A DNA stretch of 64,000 nt from Phycisphaerales bacterium (lineage in GTDB: Bacteria > Planctomycetota > Phycisphaerae > Phycisphaerales > UBA1924). The notes beneath the pieces are model-generated. The model was not told the origin of the DNA, made no database searches, and saw only the letters and a list, made by a program, of their open reading frames with translations. The DNA lies in the NCBI GenBank assembly GCA_020850415.1, contig JADZER010000054.1:1-64000 (forward strand), written 5' to 3'. Made by a program: the position numbers and the translations under genes. Of the stretch, positions 35,520-44,407 are shown piece after piece (position 1 is the first letter of the stretch; every line of letters starts with the position of its first letter).

Positions 35520-36776
35520 TCACGCCAGCGCGTCGACCATCACCAGGCGTGCGGCTCCGTCCGCCACGCCGTACACCACGCCCGGGCTTCCAAGCCCCTC
35601 GGGCGCCGCCGAGTCCTCTCCCTCCGAGGCCCGTGCCGTCGGGGCTCCGCCCGCGTCACGCCCACCCGCCGGCTCCTCCGGCGAGCGCCGATCCTCTCCG
35701 CCGCCGCCGAGCAGGCCATCCTGACCGCCCGGCCCGCCGCCGCCCGCGTGGGCGTCCTTGCCCTCGGCCGGCGGCTGCACCTCGATCCGCCCCGGCTGGA
35801 GGCCTCGTGCCTCGAAGGACTGCCGGAGCGAGTCAATGTTCTGTTCAAGCAAACGCTGTGCCTCAACCGTCGACGGGGTGATCCGGGCGTTGACCGTCGA
35901 GCCCTTCATCTGCAGACGCACCTCCAGCTCGCCGAGCGAGTCGGGGCGCAGCCGCAGCGTCACCTGGCCGCGTCCCTGGCGCAGCGCCGCGCTCAGCCCC
36001 TGCATCAGCTGGGCGCGGAACGCCTCCGACTGCTGCGGGCCCGGCTGGCGTGCCGCCTGCCTGGCGACGGGCGCCTGCGCCGCGCGCTTGGCCTGCGATT
36101 GCAACTCCGCGAACAACCCGCCCGCGCTCCCGGCGCCGACCGCGCCCCCGCCGGCCTTGCCCACGCCGACGACACCGGGATTCTGCGGGTTTCCGGGCGC
36201 ACCGACGCGCGCCGCGCCGGCCCCCGCGCCGCTCGTCAGCGGCGCCGCGACCCCCGGCTGCGCCCCGGCGCCGCCGGCGTCCTTCTTCGCCGCACCGCCC
36301 TCGGCCCGATTCCCGTTCCGGGCTTCCGCGCCCCGCGCCGTCCGTCCGTCGCCCGCCGGCGCCTGCTCGCCCCGCTCTCCCCCGCCCGACGCCCGGTCGT
36401 GCGGCGCGGCGCGGTCCCGGGCGGCGCCGCCCTCGGCAGACTCTCCAGCCGGCGTGCGCCCGCGGCGCTGCCCGTCGGCCGAGGCCCCCGCGCCCTCCTC
36501 GCTGCGCAAGCCCGGCCGCCCCTGCGCACCATCCGCCGAAACCCCCGGCAGCTCCTGCGCCGGCGCCGGGTCCGAGCCCTGCGCGCGCACGCGCCCGACC
36601 CCCAGCGACATCGAGCCGTTCCTGGCCGCCCCCAGCGCCGTGGTCTGCGCGAACTGCGCAAAGAACGCCCCGAAGTCGGCGTCCGAGGCCGACCCCTTGC
36701 GCCTGGCCCTGGGCGGGGCCTCCCCGCCGGAAGCCCCCGCGGCGTCTTGTGTTGCGATCGTCTGGGTCGTGCTCAA
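35520..36776 (-). CDS. fliK: Flagellar hook-length control protein FliK
   Basis: FliK measures hook length and triggers the FlhB switch. The 418-residue product has a long disordered N-terminal region rich in Ala, Gly, Arg and Glu. The conserved C-terminal domain (about 265-345) includes QVTLRLRPDSLGELEVRLQMKGSTVNARITPSTVEAQRLLEQNIDSLRQSFEARG. A Gly/Glu-rich tail follows. The start is a TTG at 36776 that overlaps the stop of the MotE-like gene (TTGA); no ATG is nearby. Confidence 0.92.
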   Translation of the reverse strand: MSTTQTIATQDAAGASGGEAPPRARRKGSASDADFGAFFAQFAQTTALGAARNGSMSLGVGRVRAQGSDPAPAQELPGVSADGAQGRPGLRSEEGAGASADGQRRGRTPAGESAEGGAARDRAAPHDRASGGGERGEQAPAGDGRTARGAEARNGNRAEGGAAKKDAGGAGAQPGVAAPLTSGAGAGAARVGAPGNPQNPGVVGVGKAGGGAVGAGSAGGLFAELQSQAKRAAQAPVARQAARQPGPQQSEAFRAQLMQGLSAALRQGRGQVTLRLRPDSLGELEVRLQMKGSTVNARITPSTVEAQRLLEQNIDSLRQSFEARGLQPGRIEVQPPAEGKDAHAGGGGPGGQDGLLGGGGEDRRSPEEPAGGRDAGGAPTARASEGEDSAAPEGLGSPGVVYGVADGAARLVMVDALA

Positions 36777-37504
36777 GGTCCCGCGCCTCCGGACGCGTCG
36801 GCCATCAGGCCGAAGGTCCGGAGTCGCTCGAGCAAATCGGCTGCCAGCGTGGGCGCCTCGTCCACGAACTCGGCCATGATCTTGCCCCGCACCATCTCGT
36901 CCATCTCGTCCAGGTACGCGACCGCGCGGTCCATCCCCGTCATCCCCCCGGCGTCCCCCACCCCGACCACCCCGGCCCGGCCGTCGATGATCTCCTGGAG
37001 CATCGCCTTGGCCTTGTCGGGCTTGACCTGCGTCAGCACCGACAACGCCGCCTGGAACTGCTCGTCGCCCTTGAGCGCCGCGATCTGCTCGCTCCGGGTC
37101 TCGAACGCGTCCCGCTCCTGCTCGAACTCCCGGCGCGCCTCGTCGAGCTTCCGGGTCTCCTGCACGATCGTCTGGCCCAGCGTCGACTCCTCCCGTGCCA
37201 AGCGCTGGGCGCGGAACTCCTCCGCCCGCGACTGCTCGCCCTGCATCGACACCAGCTCCCCCGACGCCACCGGCGGCCGGGCGGGCAGCGGCTCCTCCTG
37301 CTGCGCCGCGCCGGCCTCGGCCGCGGCCTGCTCGGCGGCGAGCCGGGCCTCCTCGACCGGGACCGGCTCGTGCAGGATCTGCTTGATCGCCTCGATCCGC
37401 TCGGCGCTCAGCCGGTCGGTGGCCGCGAGCCAGCCCGCCGCCCCGAGAATCCCCAGCAGGTTGATCACCGCCAACGCCCCGATCGCCGTGAGCAGCCGTT
37501 TCAT
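36773..37504 (-). CDS. MotE/FlbB-like flagellar protein
   Basis: A 243-residue protein with an N-terminal membrane helix (about 5-27), a long charged coiled-coil (about 100-150), and a C-terminal helical MgtE-N-like segment (about 155-235; QFQAALSVLTQVKPDKAKAMLQEIIDG). This layout and its place between fliJ and fliK match the MotE/YlxF group, which helps MotB assemble in some bacteria. Both ends overlap neighbouring genes by four bases. Confidence 0.8.
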   Translation of the reverse strand: MKRLLTAIGALAVINLLGILGAAGWLAATDRLSAERIEAIKQILHEPVPVEEARLAAEQAAAEAGAAQQEEPLPARPPVASGELVSMQGEQSRAEEFRAQRLAREESTLGQTIVQETRKLDEARREFEQERDAFETRSEQIAALKGDEQFQAALSVLTQVKPDKAKAMLQEIIDGRAGVVGVGDAGGMTGMDRAVAYLDEMDEMVRGKIMAEFVDEAPTLAADLLERLRTFGLMADASGGAGP

Positions 37505-37971
37505 GCCATCGCTCCGTCACCCGCGCCGTCGCGCCCGAACCTCGCGGTCACCAGCTCGTCCAGCTCCCGCGCCTCCTTGGCCCGCTCCGCGCCGAGCCAC
37601 GCCTGGTACCGACGCTCGCGCAGCAGCTCCACCGCGCGGCGCCGGGTCGTCGCCTCCACCAGCGCCCGCCGCGCCGTCTCCAGGCGCTTGAGCACCGCCG
37701 CCCCCGAGAGCGCCAGCTCGTGCGTCCTCCGGAGCCCGTGCAGCGACGCGTTGGACTGCAGCTTCACACGCCCCAGGTCGACCCCTGCCGCGCCCGAGAG
37801 CTCCCGGCGCAGCGCCTCGCGCTCGTCCCGCTGGGCCAGCGCCACCCGCATCGCCGCGTCCTCGATCTCCACCCGCTCGCGCTCGATCTCCGCCACCGCC
37901 TTCATGCGGTCCCGCTCCTCGCGACGGCGCTGCTCCAGAAGCGGTTCGAGCTCGAAACGGAACCTCGCCAT
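37501..37971 (-). CDS. fliJ: Flagellar export protein FliJ
   Basis: A 156-residue all-helical, Arg/Glu-rich coiled-coil. It starts with the family's FRFELEPLLEQRRREERDRM. FliJ is the stalk-like subunit of the export ATPase complex. It lies three bases after fliI and overlaps the MotE-like gene (ATGA). Sequence in this family is weakly conserved, so position supports the call as much as sequence does. Confidence 0.9.
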   Translation of the reverse strand: MARFRFELEPLLEQRRREERDRMKAVAEIERERVEIEDAAMRVALAQRDEREALRRELSGAAGVDLGRVKLQSNASLHGLRRTHELALSGAAVLKRLETARRALVEATTRRRAVELLRERRYQAWLGAERAKEARELDELVTARFGRDGAGDGAMA

Positions 37972-37974
37972 CCC

Positions 37975-39354
37975 TTACACCCCCCTCCGCCTGGACGCCT
38001 TCTCAAGCTCCGCCCCCGCCCGGACCGCGATGTCCAGCATGCGCTTCGCGGCCTTCTGGAACGGCTCGACCTCCCCGCGCCCCTGCTGCAGCATCGCGCG
38101 GATCTCCCCCACGAACCCGATCGCCACATCCGCGTCGGGGTCCGACCCGCGCGCGTACGCCCCGATCTGCACCAGCTCCTCCACCTCCCGGTACTTGGCC
38201 AGCAGCCGGATGATCTGCCGCCGCGCCGCCGCGTGCACCGCGTCGGTCACATCCTCCGCCACGCGGCTGACCGAGTCGAGCACATCGATCGCCGGGAAGT
38301 GCCCCGCCTGCGCGAGCTTGCGGCTCAGGACCACATGCCCGTCGAGAATCCCCCGCGCCGCGTCCGAGATCGGGTCGCCCGTGAGATCGTCGCCCTCGAC
38401 CAGGATCGTGTACAGCCCGGTGATCGTCCCCCCGCGCCGCCCGCCCTCGCCGGCCTCCAGCGCCCCGGCCCGCTCCAGCAGCAGGGGCAGCTCCGCGAAC
38501 ACGCTGGGTGTGTACCCCTTGGTCGCCGGCGGCTCGCCCACGCTGAGGCCGATCTGGCGCTGCGCGTGCGCGAACCGCGTCACCGAATCCATCATCAGCA
38601 GCACATCCCGCCCCTGCTCGCGGAAGTACTCCGCCACCGTGCACGCGACTTTCGCGGCACGGACGCGCAGCAGCGGCGACTCGTCCCCCGTCGCGATCAC
38701 GACCACCGACCGCTTCAGCCCCTCCACGCCCAGGGCCTCGTCGAGGAACTCCCGGGCCTCTCGCCCGCGCTCGCCGATCAGCCCGATCACATTCACATCC
38801 GCCTCGGTCTCCCGCGCGATCTGCCCCAGGAGCGTGCTCTTCCCCACGCCCGGCCCGGCGAAGATCCCCAGCCGCTGCCCCCGGCCCACCGTCGTCAGCA
38901 GGTCCACCGCCCGCACCCCCGTCACCAACGCCTCGCGGATCGGCCGGCGCGCCAGCGCCCCGATCGGCTCGGGGTTGATCGGGCGAGGCTCGCGCTTCTC
39001 GACCGGACCCAGACCGTCGATCGGACGCCCGAGACCGTCCAGGCACCGACCCAGCATGCGCCCGCTCACCCCCACGCTCTGCCAGACCTGCTCCCCCACC
39101 ACCCGGTCGCCCGCGCTCACCCCCATCGACTGCCCGAACAGCATCACCACCGCGCGATCGCCGCTGAACCCCACCACCTCCCCGAGCATCCGCTCGCCGG
39201 GGACGCGCCCGGGCTCCAGCGACACCAGCGACCCCACCGGCAGCGGCAGCGAATCGACCAGCATCGTCAGCCCCCGCAGCGACGAGACCACCCCGCACAC
39301 CCGCTGCGGGAGCGCCCGGCGCACCACCTCAAGCTCCGGCGCCAGCACGCTCAC
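37975..39354 (-). CDS. fliI: Flagellum-specific ATPase FliI
   Basis: The export ATPase, 459 residues, related to F1 beta subunits. Walker A is AGPGVGKST at 166-174, and further motifs are ALGEVAREAREFLDE-like IGERGREAREFLDEAL, MMDSVTRFAHAQRQIGLSVGEPPATKGY and the FALAKL-type end. The N-terminal beta-barrel is complete. It overlaps fliH by four bases and is followed by fliJ. Confidence 0.97.
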   Translation of the reverse strand: MSVLAPELEVVRRALPQRVCGVVSSLRGLTMLVDSLPLPVGSLVSLEPGRVPGERMLGEVVGFSGDRAVVMLFGQSMGVSAGDRVVGEQVWQSVGVSGRMLGRCLDGLGRPIDGLGPVEKREPRPINPEPIGALARRPIREALVTGVRAVDLLTTVGRGQRLGIFAGPGVGKSTLLGQIARETEADVNVIGLIGERGREAREFLDEALGVEGLKRSVVVIATGDESPLLRVRAAKVACTVAEYFREQGRDVLLMMDSVTRFAHAQRQIGLSVGEPPATKGYTPSVFAELPLLLERAGALEAGEGGRRGGTITGLYTILVEGDDLTGDPISDAARGILDGHVVLSRKLAQAGHFPAIDVLDSVSRVAEDVTDAVHAAARRQIIRLLAKYREVEELVQIGAYARGSDPDADVAIGFVGEIRAMLQQGRGEVEPFQKAAKRMLDIAVRAGAELEKASRRRGV

Positions 39355-40058
39355 GCCGGACCCTCCTCTGCACGATCGGGCAGCAGGTCGCGCACGATCC
39401 GATCAAGCTGCGTCTCCAGCGACGCGTCGATCGACGACCCGCCCAGCGTCCTCGCCACGCACGAGCCCCTCGACACCGTCGGGTCGGCCTGCAGCCGCAC
39501 ATGAACGCCCCCGACGAACTGCTCCCGCAGCCTCGGGAGGACCTCCCGGGTCAGCGCCTCGTCCTCGGGGTGCACCCGCATGACCAGCGTCGCCGGCCCC
39601 GCGACCAGCGCCAGCACGCCGCGGAGCTGGTCCTCAACCACCGCCGGGTCGAGCTCCGGCACGCGGTGAACCACCCGCCCGGCGATCGCCACCGCCAGCT
39701 CGATCACACCGCGCCGGGCGGCGAGGAGCAGCGTCTCCCGGTCCGCGACGAACGCCGCCATCGCCGCCGCCCACGACGCGTCCAGGGCCGCGAGCTTCTC
39801 GCGGAACTCCGCGACCGCCTCGGCCCGGCCCTTCTCGCGGCCCTTCTCGAGCCCGGCCTCGAACCCCGCGGCATGCCCGGCCCCCTCCGCGCCCGAGAGG
39901 ATCTTCGCCCGCTCCTGATGCGCCTCGAGCACCACCCGCTCGGCCTCGGCGATCGCCGACTCGCGCAGCATCTCCCCGCGCCGGCCCAGGTCGCCGAGGT
40001 CCAGCCGCACCGCCGTCTGCGGGTGTGTCGGGGCGTCGGCCCGTCTGATCAACGCCAT
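39351..40058 (-). CDS. fliH: Flagellar assembly protein FliH
   Basis: The regulator of FliI, 235 residues. The N-terminal half is a long helix with repeated Gly spacing (AAGFEAGLEKGREKGRAEAVAEF), the GxxxG-type pattern known for FliH. The C-terminal half (about 115-235) resembles the F1 delta domain, with VVHRVPELDPAVVEDQLRGVLALV. It is 42 bases from fliG and overlaps fliI. Confidence 0.93.
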   Translation of the reverse strand: MALIRRADAPTHPQTAVRLDLGDLGRRGEMLRESAIAEAERVVLEAHQERAKILSGAEGAGHAAGFEAGLEKGREKGRAEAVAEFREKLAALDASWAAAMAAFVADRETLLLAARRGVIELAVAIAGRVVHRVPELDPAVVEDQLRGVLALVAGPATLVMRVHPEDEALTREVLPRLREQFVGGVHVRLQADPTVSRGSCVARTLGGSSIDASLETQLDRIVRDLLPDRAEEGPA

Positions 40059-40100
40059 CGGGCACCTCCGCCCGCGACGCCCCGCGGGCGCCGCCGGGGC

Positions 40101-41141
40101 TTAGACCACCAGCTCCGTCTCCCCGCCGCGGCCCTGGATGATGACCTCGCCCGCCTCCTCGAGCCGGCGCACGATGTCCACGATCCGCTGCTGGGCCGCC
40201 TCCACATCCGCGACCCGCACCGGGCCCATGTACTGCATGTCCTCCTTGATCAGGGCCGCCGCCCGCTCCGACATGTTGCCGAAGATCTTCTCCTTCAGGC
40301 TCTCGCTCGCGGTCTTGAGCGCCAGCGCCAGCTCGTCGTTGTCCACTTCCTTGAGCACCGCCTGGATGCCCTTGTCGTTGACGAGCAGCACATCCTCGAA
40401 CACGAACATCAGCCGGCGGATCTGCTCGACAAGGTCCGGGTCCTCGGCCTCCAGACCCTCCATGATCGTCTTCTCCGTCGCGCGGTCCGTCAGGTTCAGC
40501 ATCTCCGCCACCGTCTCCACGCCGCCGGCCTTCTCCATCGACTGCGTCAGCATGCTCGACAGCCGGCTCTCCAGCCCGCGCTCCACCTCCCGGATCACCT
40601 CCGGGTTGGTCTGCTCCATGTTCGCGATCCGCTTGATCACCTCCACCTGCTTCTGCACCGGCAGCCCGCCCAGGATCTCCGCCGCCTTGTGGTGCGGCAG
40701 GTGACAGGTGATCAGCGCGATCGTCTGCGGGTGCTCGTCCTGGATGAAGGTCAGCAGATTCTCCGTCTCCGCCCGCTGCAGGAACGCGAACGGCGTCTTC
40801 TGCACCTGCGTCTGGATCTGCGCCAGCACCCGGTCCGCCTGCTTGGGGTCCATCGACTGCTTGAGCACATCGCGCGCGAAATCCAGGTTCCCCTCGCTGG
40901 CGTACTGGTTCGCGATCGTCAGGTGGTAGAACTCCTCCACCACCGCCGCCGTCAGCCCCGTCGGCACACGACCCAGCGCCGCCACCTCACGCATCACCAG
41001 CTCGACCGCGTCGGCCGGGAGCTTCGCGAGGAGCGCAGACGCACGGTCCGCGCCCAGCGTCACCAGCAGGATCGCCGCCTTGGTGATCCCGTCCAGCTCA
41101 CCGATCGTCTCCGGCAGTTGTTCGTGCGGCCTGCGCGCCAT
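40101..41141 (-). CDS. fliG: Flagellar motor switch protein FliG
   Basis: The rotor protein that touches the stator. The 346-residue product has the expected three domains. The middle EHPQ motif is DEHPQTIALITCHL, and the C-terminal torque helix shows ELALALKTASESLKEKIFGNMSERAAALIKEDMQYMGPVRVADVE with the charged residues kept. It lies between fliF and fliH. Confidence 0.97.
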   Translation of the reverse strand: MARRPHEQLPETIGELDGITKAAILLVTLGADRASALLAKLPADAVELVMREVAALGRVPTGLTAAVVEEFYHLTIANQYASEGNLDFARDVLKQSMDPKQADRVLAQIQTQVQKTPFAFLQRAETENLLTFIQDEHPQTIALITCHLPHHKAAEILGGLPVQKQVEVIKRIANMEQTNPEVIREVERGLESRLSSMLTQSMEKAGGVETVAEMLNLTDRATEKTIMEGLEAEDPDLVEQIRRLMFVFEDVLLVNDKGIQAVLKEVDNDELALALKTASESLKEKIFGNMSERAAALIKEDMQYMGPVRVADVEAAQQRIVDIVRRLEEAGEVIIQGRGGETELVV

Positions 41142-41181
41142 GCGTCGTGCTCCGGGCGGGCCACTCCGGCCCGCCGTCAGA

Positions 41182-42873
41182 TCAGTCCTCCTCGGTCACC
41201 CAACGCCCCAGCAGGTTCGCCGCCGAGTCAGGGTTGCTCCCGACCATCTCGATCACCTGCTCCACCAGCTTCCGCGCCCGCACCTCGTCGTCCCCCACCT
41301 CGATGCCCGTCATCGCCGCCTCCGACTCGTCGGCCTCGCCCACCATGTCGTTGACCGTCGGCAGCGTCGGCGGCACGCCGCTCAGCTCCTCGACCGACGG
41401 CAGCTCGGCCGGCCTGGTCGCCTTCCGCACCATCATCAGCATCATCCCCATCGCGCCCAAGGCCAAGAGCGCCAGAAGCGCCTTCTCGATCAGCCCGCCG
41501 CCCAGCATCCCGCCCCCGCCCGCCAGCGTCCCGAGCATCCCCCCGGCGCCGGCGCCGGTCGCCGGCAGCACCACATCCAGCGGGATCATGCTCACCACCA
41601 CCTTCCCCTGGATCGGCGGCTCCCCCGGCCTCTCGCCGGCCACCTGCAGGTGCGGCTCGATGCTCGCCTCGATCACCGCCTGCTCCGCGGCGAACTTCGC
41701 CTGGACGGCGGTCTCGCTCAGGTCCGGCTCCTGGCCCTCCGCCGCCGCCGCCCGGATCTGCTCGACGATGTAGCCCCGCGGGATGTTCACCGACGCCGCC
41801 AGCATCGTCGGCATCCCCCTGGGGTCCTGCTCGGTCGTCGTCTCCGTCCCCATCCCGACCTCGAACTCGGTCTTGTCCCGGGTCTCCTCCAGCGTGGTCG
41901 AGCTCCCGCCCGACGAGCCGCGGATGTCCCCCTGCGCGTTCGGACGCGCCCCCGGCTCGGCCGCCTTGCTCGCCTGCCCCTGCGAGGTCGAGTCCGAGTC
42001 GATCGACCTCGCGATCTGGACCGACCCCTCCTTGTTCGGCAGGAACTTGACCGACTGCTTGTTCACGCGCGTCACATCCACCTGCGCCGTCACCGCGATC
42101 GTCACCCCGGGGATGTGCCCCAGCAGCTCGCTGAGCTTCCGCTGCAGCTTCTCCTCCTGCGCCGCGGTCTGCTCCAGGTAGGTCGTCGCCAGCATCTGGT
42201 CGGGGCTCGTCGGACGACGCTGCCGCCCCTGCGACCCGTCGATCACCCGGATGTGCTCGACCTTCAGCCCCGCCTTGGCCCCCGCGATCAGCTCGGCGAT
42301 CGCGTCCACCTCGCCCTGCCCCAGCGCCCGACCCGACCGGGTGAACACCGTCGCCGACGCCGTCGGCTGGCGCACCGCCCGCCCGATCCCCTGCGGCTCG
42401 GGCGCGTCCAGCATCACCGTCGCGTCCCGGACATCGTTGAACCCCCGGATCACCTTCGCCAGCTCGTTCTGCAGCGCCGTCTGGTACAGCTGCTCGTTCT
42501 GCTGCTTGGAGTAGTAGAACCCCTGCCGGTCCAGCAGGTTGTTGAACAGCAGCGTCGTGTCGTTCGGCAGCACGCCAGCCTGGGCCAGCACCGAGGTCGC
42601 CGCCACCTCCGACCCCGAGGGCACCATCACCTTCCCGTTGACAAGCTCGGCCGCGATCCCCGCGTCCTTGAGCTGCCTCACGGTGGCCATCTGGCTGGCG
42701 GCCTCACCCTCCCCGAAGAGCTCGGCCATCGACGACCGCCCGGAGTACTGTGTGACCAGGAAGAGCGACATCGCCGCGATGATCGCGATCGACCACATCA
42801 GCAGCTTCTGGCTGCCGCTCATCTTGCCCAGGTACTCCCGGGCCCCCGCGATCACACGCCGGATCGGCTCCAT
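41182..42873 (-). CDS. fliF: Flagellar MS-ring protein FliF
   Basis: The 563-residue MS-ring subunit. The first membrane helix is at about 25-45. The ring-building part contains LLDRQGFYYSKQQNEQLYQTALQNELAKVIRGFNDVRDATVMLD, the second membrane helix is near 480-500, and the C-terminal FliG-binding tail ends NLLGRWVTEED. ATG 42873 was chosen since longer readings lack any family similarity. A sigma-54-type promoter candidate lies 50-65 bases upstream. Confidence 0.97.
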   Translation of the reverse strand: MEPIRRVIAGAREYLGKMSGSQKLLMWSIAIIAAMSLFLVTQYSGRSSMAELFGEGEAASQMATVRQLKDAGIAAELVNGKVMVPSGSEVAATSVLAQAGVLPNDTTLLFNNLLDRQGFYYSKQQNEQLYQTALQNELAKVIRGFNDVRDATVMLDAPEPQGIGRAVRQPTASATVFTRSGRALGQGEVDAIAELIAGAKAGLKVEHIRVIDGSQGRQRRPTSPDQMLATTYLEQTAAQEEKLQRKLSELLGHIPGVTIAVTAQVDVTRVNKQSVKFLPNKEGSVQIARSIDSDSTSQGQASKAAEPGARPNAQGDIRGSSGGSSTTLEETRDKTEFEVGMGTETTTEQDPRGMPTMLAASVNIPRGYIVEQIRAAAAEGQEPDLSETAVQAKFAAEQAVIEASIEPHLQVAGERPGEPPIQGKVVVSMIPLDVVLPATGAGAGGMLGTLAGGGGMLGGGLIEKALLALLALGAMGMMLMMVRKATRPAELPSVEELSGVPPTLPTVNDMVGEADESEAAMTGIEVGDDEVRARKLVEQVIEMVGSNPDSAANLLGRWVTEED

Positions 42874-42922
42874 CGCTTCGGCCTCCGTGCCGCCCGAACA
42901 CCGACGCACTCCGCGTCGGCGC

Positions 42923-42938
42923 AGCACACACACCGCCA
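42923..42938 (-). promoter_or_regulatory. Candidate sigma-54 promoter of fliF
   Basis: On the minus strand TGGC, eight bases, TGCT gives the required GG-N10-GC spacing of -24/-12 elements, with a weak match elsewhere (consensus TGGCACG-N4-TTGCA). The transcription start would be near 42912, leaving a 39-base leader. The 187-base fliE-fliF gap holds no other obvious feature. The cluster encodes an NtrC-type activator. Confidence 0.35.
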
Positions 42939-43060
42939 GGCGCAGCGCTGCTGACCCTCTGGTCGGCTCCGGAGCCCCTCATGCTTGAATGTGCGCACAC
43001 AAGGCCAACATTGCGCGAGGCCCGGGCAGTTCCTGCGCCCGCCCCGGCCCGCCGGCCCGG

Positions 43061-43372
43061 CTACACCCGCATCTGCTTGATCTCGTCGTACGCCTGCATC
43101 ACCTTGTTCCGCAGCGACTGGATCATCTTGAACGCCGTCTCGGCCTTCTGGGCCGCCAGGATCACATCCTCCGAGTTCCCCCGGCCCACCGCCAGATCCT
43201 CGGCCGCCTGGGTCGCGTCCTGCTGCAACCGGTCCGCCTGCCGGAGCGTGTCCATGAACACATCCCGGAAGCTCGGCCCCTCCGGGTCGGCCTTCTGCAC
43301 CCGCGGCACCGCCCCGGCGCCCTGCACCGGGCTCACCCCGCCCGCGCCAATCAGTCCCACCGGATCCGCCAT
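43061..43372 (-). CDS. fliE: Flagellar hook-basal body protein FliE
   Basis: FliE links the MS ring to the rod. The 103-residue length is typical. The conserved C-terminal half shows SFRDVFMDTLRQADRLQQDATQAAEDLAVGRGNSEDVILAAQKAETAFKMIQSLRNKVMQAYDEIKQMRV-like helices, including the family's ILAAQKAETAF and MQAYDEIKQMRV. It lies after flgC (56-base gap) and before fliF. Confidence 0.96.
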   Translation of the reverse strand: MADPVGLIGAGGVSPVQGAGAVPRVQKADPEGPSFRDVFMDTLRQADRLQQDATQAAEDLAVGRGNSEDVILAAQKAETAFKMIQSLRNKVMQAYDEIKQMRV

Positions 43373-43428
43373 CGGGCACGCCTCCTCAACCAGTCCGCCC
43401 AGCCCCCACTATCGCCCCCCCGGGCCCG

Positions 43429-43845
43429 TCACGCAAGCAGACGCAACGCCTGTGCCATGGTCGCCTTGATCGACTCGGCCGCCACCACATTCGCCTCGTA
43501 CGCCCGGGCCGCCTCCATGGCGTTGACCTGCTCGAGGATCGGGTCGATGTCCGGCACCATCACGAACCCCGAGGCGTCCGCGTAGGGGCTCCCGGGGTCG
43601 TACTGGGCCCGCAGCGCGTCGTGGTCTATCCAGACCGACGCCACATGCACCCCAAGCTCCTGCCCCGCCTCGCTCTGCGCCGTGGGGTCCCCGGGCGCGA
43701 ACTCCGCCGCCCTGCGCAGGTACGGGCTGTACCTGCCCGCCGAGTCCAGGATCGCGTCCTTGTTGGCGATGTTTGAGGCAATCGCCTCCAGCCGGACCCG
43801 CTGGGCCACCATGCCGCTCGTCGGGATGTCAAGCCCGCCCCACAT
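43429..43845 (-). CDS. flgC: Flagellar basal-body rod protein FlgC
   Basis: A proximal rod subunit of 138 residues. The N-terminal signature is LDIPTSGMVAQRVRLEAIASNIANKDAI, and the C-terminal one is YAFVVMPDID-like GFVMVPDIDPILEQVNAMEAARAYEANVVAAESIKATMAQALRLL. It lies 26 bases after flgB and 56 before fliE. Confidence 0.96.
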   Translation of the reverse strand: MWGGLDIPTSGMVAQRVRLEAIASNIANKDAILDSAGRYSPYLRRAAEFAPGDPTAQSEAGQELGVHVASVWIDHDALRAQYDPGSPYADASGFVMVPDIDPILEQVNAMEAARAYEANVVAAESIKATMAQALRLLA

Positions 43846-43871
43846 ACGCCCGCTCCTTCCGCCCTACGCGC

Positions 43872-44312
43872 TCAGACCCGCTGGGCGATCGCCATGTCGA
43901 TGATGTTCCGCTGGTTCCTGTACAGGTCGCCGGCCACCCGGAACGCGCTGGTCGTCTCGGCCAGGGCCTGCATCAGCCGCTCGATATCCCGGTTGTTCCG
44001 GTCGTGGAAGAGCACCCCGCCCGACGGGGTCTCGGGCGTGAGCACCAGCCCGCCCCGCGCCCCCCGCCCCAGCTCGGCGGTCTCCTCCCACGCCAGCTCC
44101 CCGTGCATCCCCCCGGTCCGCGACCGACGCTCGCGGATCGCCCGGTCCAGGGTCTCCTGGAACCCCCCCACCGACACATCCTTCTGGATGAAGTTCGGCG
44201 TGTCGATGTTGGCGATGTTGTGCGCGACCAGCCGCTGGCGCTGGGCCGCGAACCGCATCGTCAGCTCCAGGGCCGGCATCGCCCCGGCGTTATTGAGTTG
44301 ATCGATCAGCAT
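43872..44312 (-). CDS. flgB: Flagellar basal-body rod protein FlgB
   Basis: A proximal rod subunit of 146 residues. The signature AQRQRLVAHNIANIDTPNFIQKD is present, and the C-terminal helix LMQALAETTSAFRVAGDLYRNQRNIIDMAIAQRV ends as in the family. ATG 44312 aligns with the family start; an ATG at 44375 would only add residues read from the repeat upstream. It opens the rod-to-hook gene series and has a good sigma-54-like promoter box directly upstream. Confidence 0.95.
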   Translation of the reverse strand: MLIDQLNNAGAMPALELTMRFAAQRQRLVAHNIANIDTPNFIQKDVSVGGFQETLDRAIRERRSRTGGMHGELAWEETAELGRGARGGLVLTPETPSGGVLFHDRNNRDIERLMQALAETTSAFRVAGDLYRNQRNIIDMAIAQRV

Positions 44313-44327
44313 CCGACCCTCGCCTTC

Positions 44328-44342
44328 GCAATCCCGGGGCCA
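44328..44342 (-). promoter_or_regulatory. Candidate sigma-54 promoter of flgB
   Basis: TGGCCCC-N4-TTGC on the minus strand matches both core elements (TGGC and TTGC) with exact GG-N10-GC spacing. The start point would be near 44316, only about four bases before the flgB ATG, so the message would be nearly leaderless. The match is strong, the placement is odd. Confidence 0.45.
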
Positions 44343-44372
44343 CTCCCCCCACCCCCGCCCGGGGGCCGCCCT

Positions 44373-44400
44373 CATCCTTCATCCTTCATCCTTCATCCGT
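44373..44400. repeat. Four-unit 7-base tandem repeat between the NtrC-type regulator and flgB
   Basis: CATCCTT repeated three times with a fourth, CATCCGT, copy. On the transcribed strand the unit reads AAGGATG, which contains both a ribosome-site-like AAGGA and an ATG. It lies eight bases past the regulator's stop codon and 61 bases before the flgB start. Confidence 0.85.
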
Positions 44401-44407
44401 CCCCCGC

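Noticed and set aside
44313-44375. A longer flgB starting at ATG 44375
   Set aside because: The extra residues are Gly/Arg-rich, come from the repeat and the promoter region, and do not match FlgB proteins.
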